Shown one piece after another: positions 46,264-54,590 of a stretch of DNA of 64,000 nt (positions within the stretch are counted from its first letter, which is position 1; each line of letters begins with the position of its first letter). Position numbers and translations under genes: made by a program. This DNA comes from Thermoplasmata archaeon (GTDB lineage: Archaea; Thermoplasmatota; Thermoplasmata; Sysuiplasmatales; Sysuiplasmataceae), in contig JAJZXY010000009.1 in the NCBI GenBank assembly GCA_021806165.1, forward strand, positions 1 through 64,000, written 5' to 3'. The notes beneath the pieces were generated by a model. The model was not told where the DNA came from. It ran no database searches and saw only the letters and a program-made list of their open reading frames with translations.

Positions 46264-47733
46264 TTACTGCCCCTGGCCCAGTGAATATCCAGGCTGACCG
46301 TCAAATGTGAACAATCCCTCTGTCTTAACTGGAGGCAGGTCAGCTGTCACAAGCCTTGAGAGGAGTCCGATGACCATTTCATTGGTCACCGGTCCGCCAT
46401 TGCCAGGGGCCTGAAAACGGCAGCGCCAGTGGTCCACGCAGAAGGTTTCTGACATACCGCCTGGATACACCTTCGTCCCCCTGTTTGTGATCATCTGGAG
46501 CTGAAAATCAGGTCCTGCCTGTTTCTCGAGCTGCTGTCCCAGTAATTCGGCCGATCCGCGCCACTCAACGAAAACGTCCACACCCACCAGCTGCTTGACC
46601 TGAAGTGGTCTATTTTTCAACTTGACTGAAATGGGCTCGTCATGCGCAGGATAATCGACAGCCTTAAGCGTCTGCGGCTTTTTTCCAAGTCTCGCAATCA
46701 CGGCCGCAGCGAACTCGCGTGTGCCCACCTTTTCCGTGGAGATTGATGGATCGTATATGTCATATGTGTGGATGCCGTCCTCGATCGTTTTCAGCCAGGC
46801 ATTGTGCACGCGCGCGGCAACATCACCCTGACCGATATGAACCAGCATCTGAACAGCTGCAAGAAGAAGGCCAGACGGATTGGCAACGTTTTGACCGGCC
46901 CGTCTTGGAGCGGAGCCATGAATGGCCTCAAACATTGCCACTTCGCTGCCGATGTTTGCGCTTCCTGCGAGACCGACAGAGCCCGCGATCTGCGCTGCCA
47001 CATCAGAAAGGATGTCCCCGTAGAGGTTTGGCATCACGATGACGTCGAACTTCTCGGGAGTGTCGGCGAGTTTGGCTGCCCCTATGTCGACAATCAGGTG
47101 CTCACTCGACAAATCTGGATATTCGCTGGCGACCTCATCGAACACCCTGTGAAACATGCCATCGGTCATCTTCATTATATTGTCCTTGGTGAAGCAGGAG
47201 ACCTTGCGGCGGCCATACCGCCTCGCATATTCAAACGCATACCGTATCAGTCTCTCGGATCCAGGTCTGGAAATAAGCTTGAGGCACTGGACCACATCAT
47301 CGGTCTGTCGATGCTCTATGCCCCCGTAGAGATCTTCCTCGTTTTCTCTTATTATTACAACATCCATACCTGGATGCTTTGTTGCAATAAAGGGAGCGTA
47401 AGACAGGCATGGACGGACATTGGCAAACAGGCCGAGCGTTTTGCGAACTGTAACGTTCAGGCTCTTGAAGCCGCCACCCTGAGGAGTCGTTATAGGGGCC
47501 TTCAGGAAGACCCTGGTCCGCCGCAGCGAGTCCCAGGATGAATGCTCTATGCCGGATGTAATGCCCCTGTCGTAAATGGATTCGCCTATCTGGATAGACT
47601 CTACAGCCAGACTGGCACCGCCAGCTGATATAATATTGAGCGTTGCTTCCATTATTTCCGGGCCGATACCGTCACCGTACGCGACAGTGACCGGCACGGG
47701 AGCATAGTTCAGCCTCCCATCTATTTTTGACAT
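46264..47733 (-). CDS. icd: Isocitrate dehydrogenase, Thermus/Rickettsia type
   Basis: The 489-residue protein is a decarboxylating dehydrogenase of the TCA cycle. It has VAYGDGIGPEIMEA at the N-terminus, the Asn/Arg substrate site (SLNVTVRKTLGLFANVRP), IIRENEEDLYGGIE, VMPNLYGDILSDVAAQIAGSVGLAG (metal Asp pair) and EAIHGSAPRRAGQNVANP (coenzyme). Unlike the roughly 330-430-residue archaeal enzymes, it carries an extra C-terminal domain of about 140 residues, as in Thermus thermophilus and Rickettsia enzymes. That suggests acquisition from bacteria. It lies in the accessory region beside the tRNA-Glu footprint. Confidence 0.88.
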   Translation of the reverse strand: MSKIDGRLNYAPVPVTVAYGDGIGPEIMEATLNIISAGGASLAVESIQIGESIYDRGITSGIEHSSWDSLRRTRVFLKAPITTPQGGGFKSLNVTVRKTLGLFANVRPCLSYAPFIATKHPGMDVVIIRENEEDLYGGIEHRQTDDVVQCLKLISRPGSERLIRYAFEYARRYGRRKVSCFTKDNIMKMTDGMFHRVFDEVASEYPDLSSEHLIVDIGAAKLADTPEKFDVIVMPNLYGDILSDVAAQIAGSVGLAGSANIGSEVAMFEAIHGSAPRRAGQNVANPSGLLLAAVQMLVHIGQGDVAARVHNAWLKTIEDGIHTYDIYDPSISTEKVGTREFAAAVIARLGKKPQTLKAVDYPAHDEPISVKLKNRPLQVKQLVGVDVFVEWRGSAELLGQQLEKQAGPDFQLQMITNRGTKVYPGGMSETFCVDHWRCRFQAPGNGGPVTNEMVIGLLSRLVTADLPPVKTEGLFTFDGQPGYSLGQGQ

Positions 47734-48283
47734 TGTCTTACCTCACAGACTGTTCTGCCTGTGAATGGGTGCTCCTAATTAAACACTGCTGCACGTCTGT
47801 TTATCTGGATATGAATCATTTTGGGTGTCAGGCAGCCCAAAATCCGCTGTCCCGGCACATGTTCAGATTACACTCCTCGCTTCAGAGCACATCTCCGCCG
47901 ATGCAACTCTGATACAATGATAATATAATTGTTCTTGTGCATTCCGGCCTCTTCTCGTGCGCCCGGCGGTGCGCTTTGATTAATGCTCCCTGTGGGATTT
48001 GGGAGTATATACATGTGCTCCCATAACTTTCCCCAGCCCAAGGATACCAAGTATCTTCCGCAGTCACGTTGAGGGCAGCTCTCTGGCCTCCTAATTTGCT
48101 CATCTGGCGCATACTGCTTCGGAAATCGGCTCACTTGCAGTAGCCTTGTAGCCGTTTCCGAATCAACCTTGTCCGATTTCAATACCGGCTCTTCAATCAC
48201 GTTCACCCTGCGGAGTTACCAGGATGCGGTTCATATCGCTTCTCTCCAGCTGTCGGTATATGTTTCGGGTCGAGGAGTTTGTC
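47734..48283. other. 550-base non-coding stretch with a partial tRNA copy
   Basis: No convincing gene lies here. A minus-strand frame of 112 codons (47868-48206) lacks homology and a promoter. The notable content is the 19-base copy of the tRNA-Glu 3' end at 47983-48001. Otherwise it looks like decayed sequence. Confidence 0.4.
47983..48001. repeat. Partial copy of the tRNA-Glu 3' end (candidate att site)
   Basis: The 19 bases atgctccctgtgggatttg match 50129-50147 (atgctccctatgggatttg) at 18 positions. The latter covers the acceptor end and the 3' half of the T arm of the tRNA-Glu gene. A truncated copy of a tRNA 3' end at a distance from the gene is what tyrosine-integrase elements leave as the distal attachment site. 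The enclosed 2.1 kb holds one surface-protein gene. Confidence 0.6.
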
Positions 48284-49972
48284 TCAGGTGTTGATATTGA
48301 AGAAAATCGAAGGCACGTTGGCTGAATTTGACCCAGCGGAAGTTGTCAATGTGGTCGTTGTGGATGATTCAAGCTCCTGTGCGTAAAGGGTAGTACCGCT
48401 AGTGTAAGGGAGAGCACCATTGGCAAAACCTACAAGCGTAGTCGATAGTCCAATGTTCGCTGAGAAACTGACGGAACTGAATGCAGACATTAATGCAAGC
48501 GCCAGGGCAGCTCCTGAGAGTGCCACATTCACTGCCAGTATGGCGTCAGCTGCTGTTCCGGTCAACGGAAGTGCGCTAGCCGCAGCAGCTATCGCCAGAC
48601 CCGCACCCACATACGCTATGAAAGTGGATGCCGCGCTAACGGCGTGCTGCTCAATTGATGCGACGTTTGAATATGCACTGACACTGTCAGTCAAGTTTAG
48701 AGAAGGGGGCGGGGCGGTATTTATTGGTATTTTTATTGGAGCACCAACTGGCGAAAATCCCATGGAACCCAAGACATCACCCCAGAAGGGTGAATCCTTC
48801 ATATTTACCATGTACTCGGCGGTCGCATTATACGTCGGCGAGTCTGTTATCGAGACAGACGTTCTGTATGAATTCCCCTGGAATTCGCAGTATTGGTTGT
48901 AGCATGCGAAATAGTAGTATTTGTACCGCACAACATGTATAGTCGCAGGGATACCAAGTGCTGAAATGTTATAACCTTGCAAATTCGTTTGAGTCTGAGG
49001 AGTTGGGCCACCAAAAGCAGCCGTTCCATCTATTTCGGCACTCCAGGAAGGCTGTTCTGACATGACCGGGAAGCCAACAATTTCATTTTCCAATTTAGCC
49101 GTCCCGCTGTTGCTATTGAACGAGAGTTGTAGATTTGCATTGATCCTGTAATTCGATACAATCGCACCCGAATTCTGACCCTGAGTCATATTGTTTATGA
49201 GAAGAGGGAGTATTGAAGCCGTGGTGTTGGTGTATACCACAGTGCTTGTGTCCGTACAGCCGGAGCAACTTCCTCCTATGATACGATGGCCGTTTGCAAC
49301 TGACTGTGCCGACACGCTGGTGTTTACCGGGTAAGTAAACATGGGAGGGCGGCTGAGGTCGAAGTATATGCTGGTGTTGAAATCTGATACAAGGTAGTTC
49401 ACCGGTTGTTGGAGTGCCGAGTCAAATGGATCGAACGGTATGTTGTTATAGAACTGATACACAGTAAATTGAGAACCTGATACATACTGAAGCACTGCGT
49501 CAAGCTCGAGCGATACATTCGTCGTCCTGGACATGTTGCTAGAAGACAGGATGCTTGTCCACTCTTTGACAATGGTGTAAAACTGGCTCGAGAGATAACC
49601 ACTGAACACACCTGTCTGGTTCGATGTGCCATTAAACAACTGCACTTCGTATTGATTGGACGTCTGATTCATCGCGGTCAGATTGGTCGCGCCACTCCTG
49701 GCCAGGCTGTCCGGCATCGGTGAATAGACAAACATTTGTGCGCTGACATCATTGAATTGCTGAGTCAGCTGCTGGAAGCTGTTGAATGAGCTGATAAACG
49801 CACTTGCTCCCCCGATCAAATTGACATGAGCAAGTACTCTTGGTCCCTCCGTCTTCCACATGGTCGTGCTTCTCTTCGAACCGTTGTTGTGCAGGAAGAA
49901 GGCCATCCCTGCGACAACAACCGCTACCGCCACCACCACGCTCAATGCGGCCAGAAGCCTCCTTCGCTTCAT
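48284..49972 (-). CDS. Large secreted/membrane-anchored surface protein
   Basis: The 562-residue protein has a basic N-terminus and one membrane helix (MKRRRLLAALSVVVAVAVVV start; about 6-26), then a long Ser/Thr/Asn/Gln-rich outer region with some 15-20 N-x-S/T sequons. An inner Cys cluster GGSCSGCTD is near 236, and two Cys are in FACYNQYCEF. A second hydrophobic stretch rich in Ala and Leu at about 450-505 could re-enter the membrane. No family is recognised. It is the only gene between the tRNA-Glu gene and its partial copy, so it may be cargo of an integrated element. A 20-base imperfect palindrome at about 50028-50047 lies upstream. Confidence 0.6.
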   Translation of the reverse strand: MKRRRLLAALSVVVAVAVVVAGMAFFLHNNGSKRSTTMWKTEGPRVLAHVNLIGGASAFISSFNSFQQLTQQFNDVSAQMFVYSPMPDSLARSGATNLTAMNQTSNQYEVQLFNGTSNQTGVFSGYLSSQFYTIVKEWTSILSSSNMSRTTNVSLELDAVLQYVSGSQFTVYQFYNNIPFDPFDSALQQPVNYLVSDFNTSIYFDLSRPPMFTYPVNTSVSAQSVANGHRIIGGSCSGCTDTSTVVYTNTTASILPLLINNMTQGQNSGAIVSNYRINANLQLSFNSNSGTAKLENEIVGFPVMSEQPSWSAEIDGTAAFGGPTPQTQTNLQGYNISALGIPATIHVVRYKYYYFACYNQYCEFQGNSYRTSVSITDSPTYNATAEYMVNMKDSPFWGDVLGSMGFSPVGAPIKIPINTAPPPSLNLTDSVSAYSNVASIEQHAVSAASTFIAYVGAGLAIAAAASALPLTGTAADAILAVNVALSGAALALALMSAFSSVSFSANIGLSTTLVGFANGALPYTSGTTLYAQELESSTTTTLTTSAGSNSANVPSIFFNINT

Positions 49973-50027
49973 TCCCGCCTCTCAGCAAGCTTCTTTATTT
50001 CACCAATCTTACTAATGTTTTGTGATT

Positions 50028-50047
50028 TATTTTATCACGTGTCATAA
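50028..50047. promoter_or_regulatory. Imperfect palindrome upstream of the surface-protein gene
   Basis: The 20 bases ttttatcacgtgtcataaaa form an imperfect palindrome (8 of 10 half-site positions pair). They overlap a TATA-like ttttatga on the minus strand, about 55-75 bases before the ATG at 49972. It could be an operator or simply an AT-rich promoter. Confidence 0.35.
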
Positions 50048-50129
50048 AACCTATCTCTGGAGCGGGAGCCACAGGACCCTTTTCCGATCGATCGGATTTC
50101 AGGTTTCCAGAAATATAATATTATTAGGA

Positions 50130-50202
50130 TGCTCCCTATGGGATTTGAACCCATGTCGCGGGGTCGAAGGCCCCGCATGATTGGCCTCTACACTAAGGGA
50201 GC
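50130..50202 (-). tRNA. tRNA-Glu(TTC) with unusual C33
   Basis: The minus strand folds as a 73-nt tRNA: acceptor GCTCCCT/AGGGAGC, D arm like archaeal tRNA-Glu, anticodon stem CGGGG/CCCCG, anticodon TTC (50166-50168), T loop TTCAAAT, and discriminator A. The anticodon loop reads CCTTCGA, so position 33, nearly always U, is C. There is no intron and no encoded CCA. Its 3' end faces the accessory region and is duplicated at 47983-48001. Confidence 0.9.
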
Positions 50203-50316
50203 ATGAAGAGGCATCTCCGAGTGCCACCACATATTCCCTGTTCTTAAAATTTTCCGGTAAATCCAGTGAAACGCGCAGCAGACCGCATGGTTACGGTAAC
50301 GGGCTCATTGCGCAGG

Positions 50317-51003
50317 TCAGCTGACCGTGTTCACCACTCCGCTCATCCATTCGGACGGAGCCATCGCGCCGCCCCAGCCTCCAGGTCCGTTGCCGCATGA
50401 ACATTCGCATTGCCAGATATACTGTCCAGGAGGAAGCGCAAAGCCTGACACTTCAATCGAGTTTGGCATTACCGGTACGTTGACAACAACAGCTCCGCTG
50501 ATGATCGTGAAGGTGTGGGAAATATCCGTGCTGCTGAGAGTTGTCATGTTCCTCCAACCGGCCATTCCTGCCAGGGAAGCAGGTTCCTGCAGCTCGTTCA
50601 TGGTCAAACCGCGGGCGCTTGCGACGCCTACTGTATCATTGGCCGCACCCATTGCCTGATTGAATATGGGCATCGATAGCTGGTCAGTGCCGTTGTCACA
50701 ATTCAGTATGGTGAGAACAATCCGCCTGTCGGACGGCATGGTAATGGTCGATGACGACAGGGTGGAATTGTTCTGAAGCACAAAGTAGGATGGCTGGTCC
50801 GAAACGGTGCCGTTGAACCAGTTGCCGCCCGTGATGAGAAGCGTTAGATAGAAAGGTTGCGACGCCGGGTTCTGGGGGCCGCCTCTGCCGGCTGTTCCAG
50901 ACGATGCAGACAATGAAAATCCAGCCACCAACCCAGTAACCAATGCGACTGCAACCAGCGCAGTCAATAGAGCCTCCGCCCGCTTCAAACAGAATCCTGC
51001 CAT
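50317..51003 (-). CDS. Secreted cupredoxin-like (sulfocyanin-like) protein
   Basis: The 228-residue protein has an N-terminal membrane anchor (about 11-30), a Gly/Ser/Pro linker, and a cupredoxin-type beta domain. A candidate copper His is His163 (SHTFTI). The Cys loop is WQCECSCGNG with Cys199, Cys201 and Cys203, and Met214 is in GGWGGAM. In sulfocyanin or rusticyanin a second His lies between Cys and Met; here there is none, and the CuA spacing (C-x3-C-x3-H-x2-M) is met only in its first part. It may have lost copper or use the extra Cys. The ATG at 51003 (MAGFCLKRAE) is preferred. Confidence 0.6.
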   Translation of the reverse strand: MAGFCLKRAEALLTALVAVALVTGLVAGFSLSASSGTAGRGGPQNPASQPFYLTLLITGGNWFNGTVSDQPSYFVLQNNSTLSSSTITMPSDRRIVLTILNCDNGTDQLSMPIFNQAMGAANDTVGVASARGLTMNELQEPASLAGMAGWRNMTTLSSTDISHTFTIISGAVVVNVPVMPNSIEVSGFALPPGQYIWQCECSCGNGPGGWGGAMAPSEWMSGVVNTVS

Positions 51004-51052
51004 GGTAAAGCGTGCGTAAACGACCGTCTCAGGGGATATTTGGAAGTGAGTG

Positions 51053-51060
51053 GTTATATA
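51053..51060 (+). promoter_or_regulatory. TATA box, leaderless promoter
   Basis: The block gttatata is centred about 26 bases before the ATG at 51083. Transcription should begin at the start codon itself, which also supports choosing that ATG over an upstream in-frame start. Confidence 0.55.
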
Positions 51061-51082
51061 CTGGTTCTCCCGAATACGGGTC

Positions 51083-52258
51083 ATGGCGTCGAAAAGGGTG
51101 GTCATTGTTGCTGCAGTCGCTGCTATAGTCATTGCAGCTGGAATCGCCCTTGCTGTGTATCCAATGTTGAACAGGAACGGACCCACATCCGCTCCAGGCA
51201 CCCCGTTCATATCCACAGGAACAATCGGAAGCAGCATCGGTGGATCATGGCAGAAATCAGTCTTCTTCACCTACGGGACTAAGAATGCAACATCCCTTAT
51301 GGCCTCATACGGGGGAATACTCGATTATGCGCCGTCGATTGGAGGCTTCTCGGCAACATCCGTGTCAGCCTCGGTACCGGCTGACTACCAGTCATCCGTG
51401 ATTGTCTATTCAGAAGCATCAACAGGCAGCATGCTTTCCGCCGGGCTGATTTACTATCCCAATTCCACACTGGCTTCAGAAACGCTTTCCAACCTGACCT
51501 CCGTTCTCCAGTCAAATTCATACATATCAGTAACCACTGGAACAGTCAGCGGTTCCGCCTACACCTACGCAAACTACACAGGCCAGGTCAATGCGACACA
51601 GGCCATACTCGGCACTTCCGGCAGGATACTCATTGGTTTCGTATACAACGGATCCACTCCCGTTTCACAGTCAGGGATGGTTTCTCTGCTGAAGGATCAG
51701 AAAAGCCTCCTGGGTTCAAGCTCCGCACCACGTTTCCCGTCACAGCTTCTGACCTCCAGCCAGGCCAATACATCACTATCGCTCGGCGTGGATGCAGGCA
51801 TCTATGGGCTGGCCAACATAACAGGCATTTCACCCCTTCTTGGCAGCTATAACACCAGCCTGCTCGGCAACAAATCTGGCACCTCGGCCCTTGAATCCCA
51901 GTTCCTGGGCAACATGACTGCGGCGGGGTTTGCAGCGTATGCTGACTCCGCGAGGAATGTAACAGTCGGTTCTGCCTTTGTCACATTCACCTCGACAACT
52001 TATTCAGCCGCCCTCTTCGAAGATCTGAACGCGTATTTCAGCGGCGGCGCCTATTCCTCCTCATACCACGCGGGCACCATCGGCGGCAGCCAGTATTTCT
52101 TTGTGAACATAAGCCTCGGCAACAACAGCACGCCACAGCTCTCTCTGATATTCTGCGTAAGCGGCAGCTCTCTGCTAATCCAGTTCGCTCTCGCATCCTC
52201 GGTCTACGGCTATTCCCAGCTCACAAACCTTACCTCGGCACAGATATCTGATATGTGA
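51083..52258 (+). CDS. Membrane-anchored surface protein
   Basis: The 391-residue protein has an N-terminal membrane helix (VVIVAAVAAIVIAAGIALAV, about 6-26). The outer domain is very rich in Ser, Thr, Gly, Ala and Tyr, with more than ten N-x-S/T sequons, and lacks recognisable motifs. Such composition is typical of glycosylated surface or binding proteins in Thermoplasmata. It is divergent from the cupredoxin-like gene (80 bases between starts), so the two may be co-regulated. Function is unknown. Confidence 0.65.
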   Translation: MASKRVVIVAAVAAIVIAAGIALAVYPMLNRNGPTSAPGTPFISTGTIGSSIGGSWQKSVFFTYGTKNATSLMASYGGILDYAPSIGGFSATSVSASVPADYQSSVIVYSEASTGSMLSAGLIYYPNSTLASETLSNLTSVLQSNSYISVTTGTVSGSAYTYANYTGQVNATQAILGTSGRILIGFVYNGSTPVSQSGMVSLLKDQKSLLGSSSAPRFPSQLLTSSQANTSLSLGVDAGIYGLANITGISPLLGSYNTSLLGNKSGTSALESQFLGNMTAAGFAAYADSARNVTVGSAFVTFTSTTYSAALFEDLNAYFSGGAYSSSYHAGTIGGSQYFFVNISLGNNSTPQLSLIFCVSGSSLLIQFALASSVYGYSQLTNLTSAQISDM

Positions 52259-52328
52259 ACTGCCACCGGCTTTTGCGGCTGTCATGAAGTCTGCTAAAGG
52301 AATTTAATCAGCACTGCCATTCCCCACC

Positions 52329-53513
52329 ATGAAGAGCCTCTTCTCCCCGGAACTGAGCAGGATAGAAAAGCAGGTAATTGCCATCAGGCGCCACGTGCAC
52401 CAGAACCCTGAGCTGTCCTATCACGAGAAGGCCACAGCGGCCTTCATTGCAGAGAAGCTCAAGTCGCTGGGAATGCAGTTCAGACGGGACGTCGGCGGTT
52501 ACGGCATTGTGGCCACCATTGGCAATACCGGTAAAGGAAGGTGCATTGGTCTGAGGGCAGACATGGACGCCCTCCCTGTCCAGGAACTCGCGGATGTTCC
52601 GTTCAGGTCAAGGGCAGACGGAGTGATGCACGCCTGCGGGCACGACACCCATGTCGCAATGCTCCTGGGGGCGGCAATGCTTCTCAAGAAGCATGAATCT
52701 GAGTTGAACGGTTCGGTGAAGCTCCTGTTCCAGCCGGCGGAGGAGGATGGCGGGAGGGGAGGCGCAAAGCCGATGATAGAAGACGGTGCAATGGAGAATC
52801 CGCATGTCGACAACGTTTTCGGTCTCCATATATCGGCCGATTTTCCCGCCGGGACTTTTGCGCTCAGGCCCGGTCCCGCAATGGCGGCGCCGGACGGCTT
52901 TCGCATCACAATTGAAGGCAGGGGAGGGCATGGTTCCCAGCCGCAGGAAACAACAGACCCCGTGTTCATTGCGGCGCAGCTCATCACCGCACTCCAGGGC
53001 GTGCGCTCAAGGATGGTGGACCCGAGGGAGCCATTTGTCCTGTCCGTTTGCAGCGTGAATGCGGGAGCGAAGGACAATATCATACCTGACAGCGCAGTCC
53101 TGCTTGGCACAATACGCACGTTCAGCCGTCGGACTAGGGAGAGGGCAAAGAAGCTCACCGCCGAGATTTCAGGCAGGGTGTGCAGTGCCTTCGGGGCAAA
53201 GTGCCTGGTGCACTTCGTCGAGGATGCATACCCTGTCACCGTAAACGATCCAGCATGCACCGAGAGGGTGGGCAGAATCCTGAAAACCATCGACGGTGCC
53301 AGGGTCGTGGAGTCGGAGATGATCATGGGCGGAGAGGATTTTTCAAGATTTCTTGAGAAGGCTCCCGGAGTATTCTACTTCCTCGGGAGCGCCAACAGGA
53401 AGAAGGGGTGCACCTACCCCAACCACAGCTCGAAGTTCAAGGTGGATGAGGATGTTCTGATTCTAGGTGCTCACTCTCTGGCGCTGGTCGCATGGGAATT
53501 CGTCCAGCATTGA
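52329..53513 (+). CDS. M20-family amidohydrolase/peptidase
   Basis: The 394-residue metallo-hydrolase belongs to the M20D group that splits N-acyl or N-carbamoyl amino acids and indole-amino-acid conjugates. It has IRRHVHQNPELSYHE at the N-terminus and LRADMDALPVQE. The metal site is MHACGHDTHVAMLLG, with QPAEEDGGRGG carrying the catalytic Glu, and the C-terminal metal ligand is in IMGGEDFSRFLEKAPG. The dimerisation insert (ITIEGRGGHGSQP) is present. An AT-rich aatttaatcag at about 52301 precedes the ATG. Confidence 0.92.
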   Translation: MKSLFSPELSRIEKQVIAIRRHVHQNPELSYHEKATAAFIAEKLKSLGMQFRRDVGGYGIVATIGNTGKGRCIGLRADMDALPVQELADVPFRSRADGVMHACGHDTHVAMLLGAAMLLKKHESELNGSVKLLFQPAEEDGGRGGAKPMIEDGAMENPHVDNVFGLHISADFPAGTFALRPGPAMAAPDGFRITIEGRGGHGSQPQETTDPVFIAAQLITALQGVRSRMVDPREPFVLSVCSVNAGAKDNIIPDSAVLLGTIRTFSRRTRERAKKLTAEISGRVCSAFGAKCLVHFVEDAYPVTVNDPACTERVGRILKTIDGARVVESEMIMGGEDFSRFLEKAPGVFYFLGSANRKKGCTYPNHSSKFKVDEDVLILGAHSLALVAWEFVQH

Positions 53514-53618
53514 ACACGCCTCAGCGCAAGAGGCAGAATAATCGCACTCCCGGAGTCCGATGATGGTCCGCGGTGGCCTGACGGTGCGCATTATGCTGCT
53601 TCCGAGTCCGTCAGGAGA

Positions 53619-53637
53619 CGAACATATTAACTGTTCG
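53619..53637. promoter_or_regulatory. Inverted repeat straddling the argF TATA box
   Basis: A perfect 6-bp inverted repeat (cgaaca / tgttcg) encloses the 7-base AT-rich core tattaac, which forms the likely TATA box 30 or so bases before the argF ATG (53657). A protein bound here would block TBP, so a repressor site is likely. A Shine-Dalgarno-like gggaggtg precedes the ATG. Confidence 0.45.
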
Positions 53638-53656
53638 GAAGAGGTAGGGAGGTGCG

Positions 53657-54589
53657 ATGCAGAAGAAGGACTTCATTTCAATAACTGACGCGGGCCGCGG
53701 ACTCAATTCACTCATAACAGGCGCATTAAGGCTGAAGAAGGAACTCAATGAGGGCTCTGGTCACGTCAGATCCAGGCCGCTGAAGGGAAAGAATATAGGC
53801 CTGATATTCGAGAAATCATCCACCAGGACCAGGGTTTCGTTCGAGGTCGGCATAAACCAGCTTGGCGGAAATTCGATGTACCTCAACAGCCGCGATTTGC
53901 AGATGGGAAGGGGGGAGACAATCGCGGATACCGCTCGCGTGCTCAGCAGGTACCTCGACTGCCTGGTCTACAGAGCATTCGATAACAGGGCGGTGAAGGA
54001 ACTTGCATCGAACGCCTCCATTCCAGTGATCAACGCGCTCGATGACCTGGAGCACCCGTGCCAGATTCTCGCCGACCTGATGACAATAAGGGAGAAGTTC
54101 GGCAGGCTAAAGGGTATAAGGATGGCATATGTGGGCGACGGAAACAATGTCTGCCATTCACTTATGCTCGGTGCCGCCATGGCAGGCATGAATTTCACCG
54201 CCGCAACACCTCCAGGTTATGCACCCTCGGAGAATATAGGGCAGATGGCTGCATCGATTTCACTGGACAGCGGATGCACAATACAGTCAATTGACGATCC
54301 TGAGCTCGCAGTCAGGAAGGCGGACGTCATATACACAGACGTCTGGGTTTCGATGGGCCAGGAATCCGAAAGGGAGGAGAAGGAGAGGGCCTTTTCACGC
54401 TACCAGGTAAACACCCACCTGCTTTCGCTGGCCGCGAAGAGGGCTATCGTGATGCACTGCCTTCCGGCCCACAGGGGACTTGAGATCACTGGTGATGTCC
54501 TGGACGGACCGCAGAGCGTCGTCTTCGACCAGGCGGAGAACAGGCTTCATGCCCAGAAGGCACTTCTGCTTCGCCTTCTGAAGAAATGA
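53657..54589 (+). CDS. argF: Ornithine carbamoyltransferase
   Basis: This enzyme joins carbamoyl phosphate and ornithine to make citrulline. It has the phosphate-binding SSTRTRVSFEVG, then FDNRAVKEL, the HPCQILADLMT motif (carbamoyl site), YVGDGNNVCHSLM, the ornithine loop DVWVSMGQESE, and the catalytic HCLPAHRG. Its 310 residues are a normal length and all motifs are intact. It stands alone, without other arg genes, 143 bases after the M20 gene, and converges on the DHH gene with a 1-base gap. Confidence 0.97.
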   Translation: MQKKDFISITDAGRGLNSLITGALRLKKELNEGSGHVRSRPLKGKNIGLIFEKSSTRTRVSFEVGINQLGGNSMYLNSRDLQMGRGETIADTARVLSRYLDCLVYRAFDNRAVKELASNASIPVINALDDLEHPCQILADLMTIREKFGRLKGIRMAYVGDGNNVCHSLMLGAAMAGMNFTAATPPGYAPSENIGQMAASISLDSGCTIQSIDDPELAVRKADVIYTDVWVSMGQESEREEKERAFSRYQVNTHLLSLAAKRAIVMHCLPAHRGLEITGDVLDGPQSVVFDQAENRLHAQKALLLRLLKK

Positions 54590-54590
54590 T

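Noticed and set aside
47868-48206. A 112-codon minus-strand frame in the non-coding stretch
   Set aside because: It runs across the tRNA-end copy, has no family motifs and lacks a promoter.
50317-51003. Calling the cupredoxin-like protein a cytochrome oxidase subunit II
   Set aside because: The CuA spacing C-x3-C-x3-H-x2-M is not completed: Pro and Trp stand where His and Met should be.
52499-53326. A 275-codon open frame opposite the M20 gene
   Set aside because: Antisense shadow of a gene with complete metal-site motifs.
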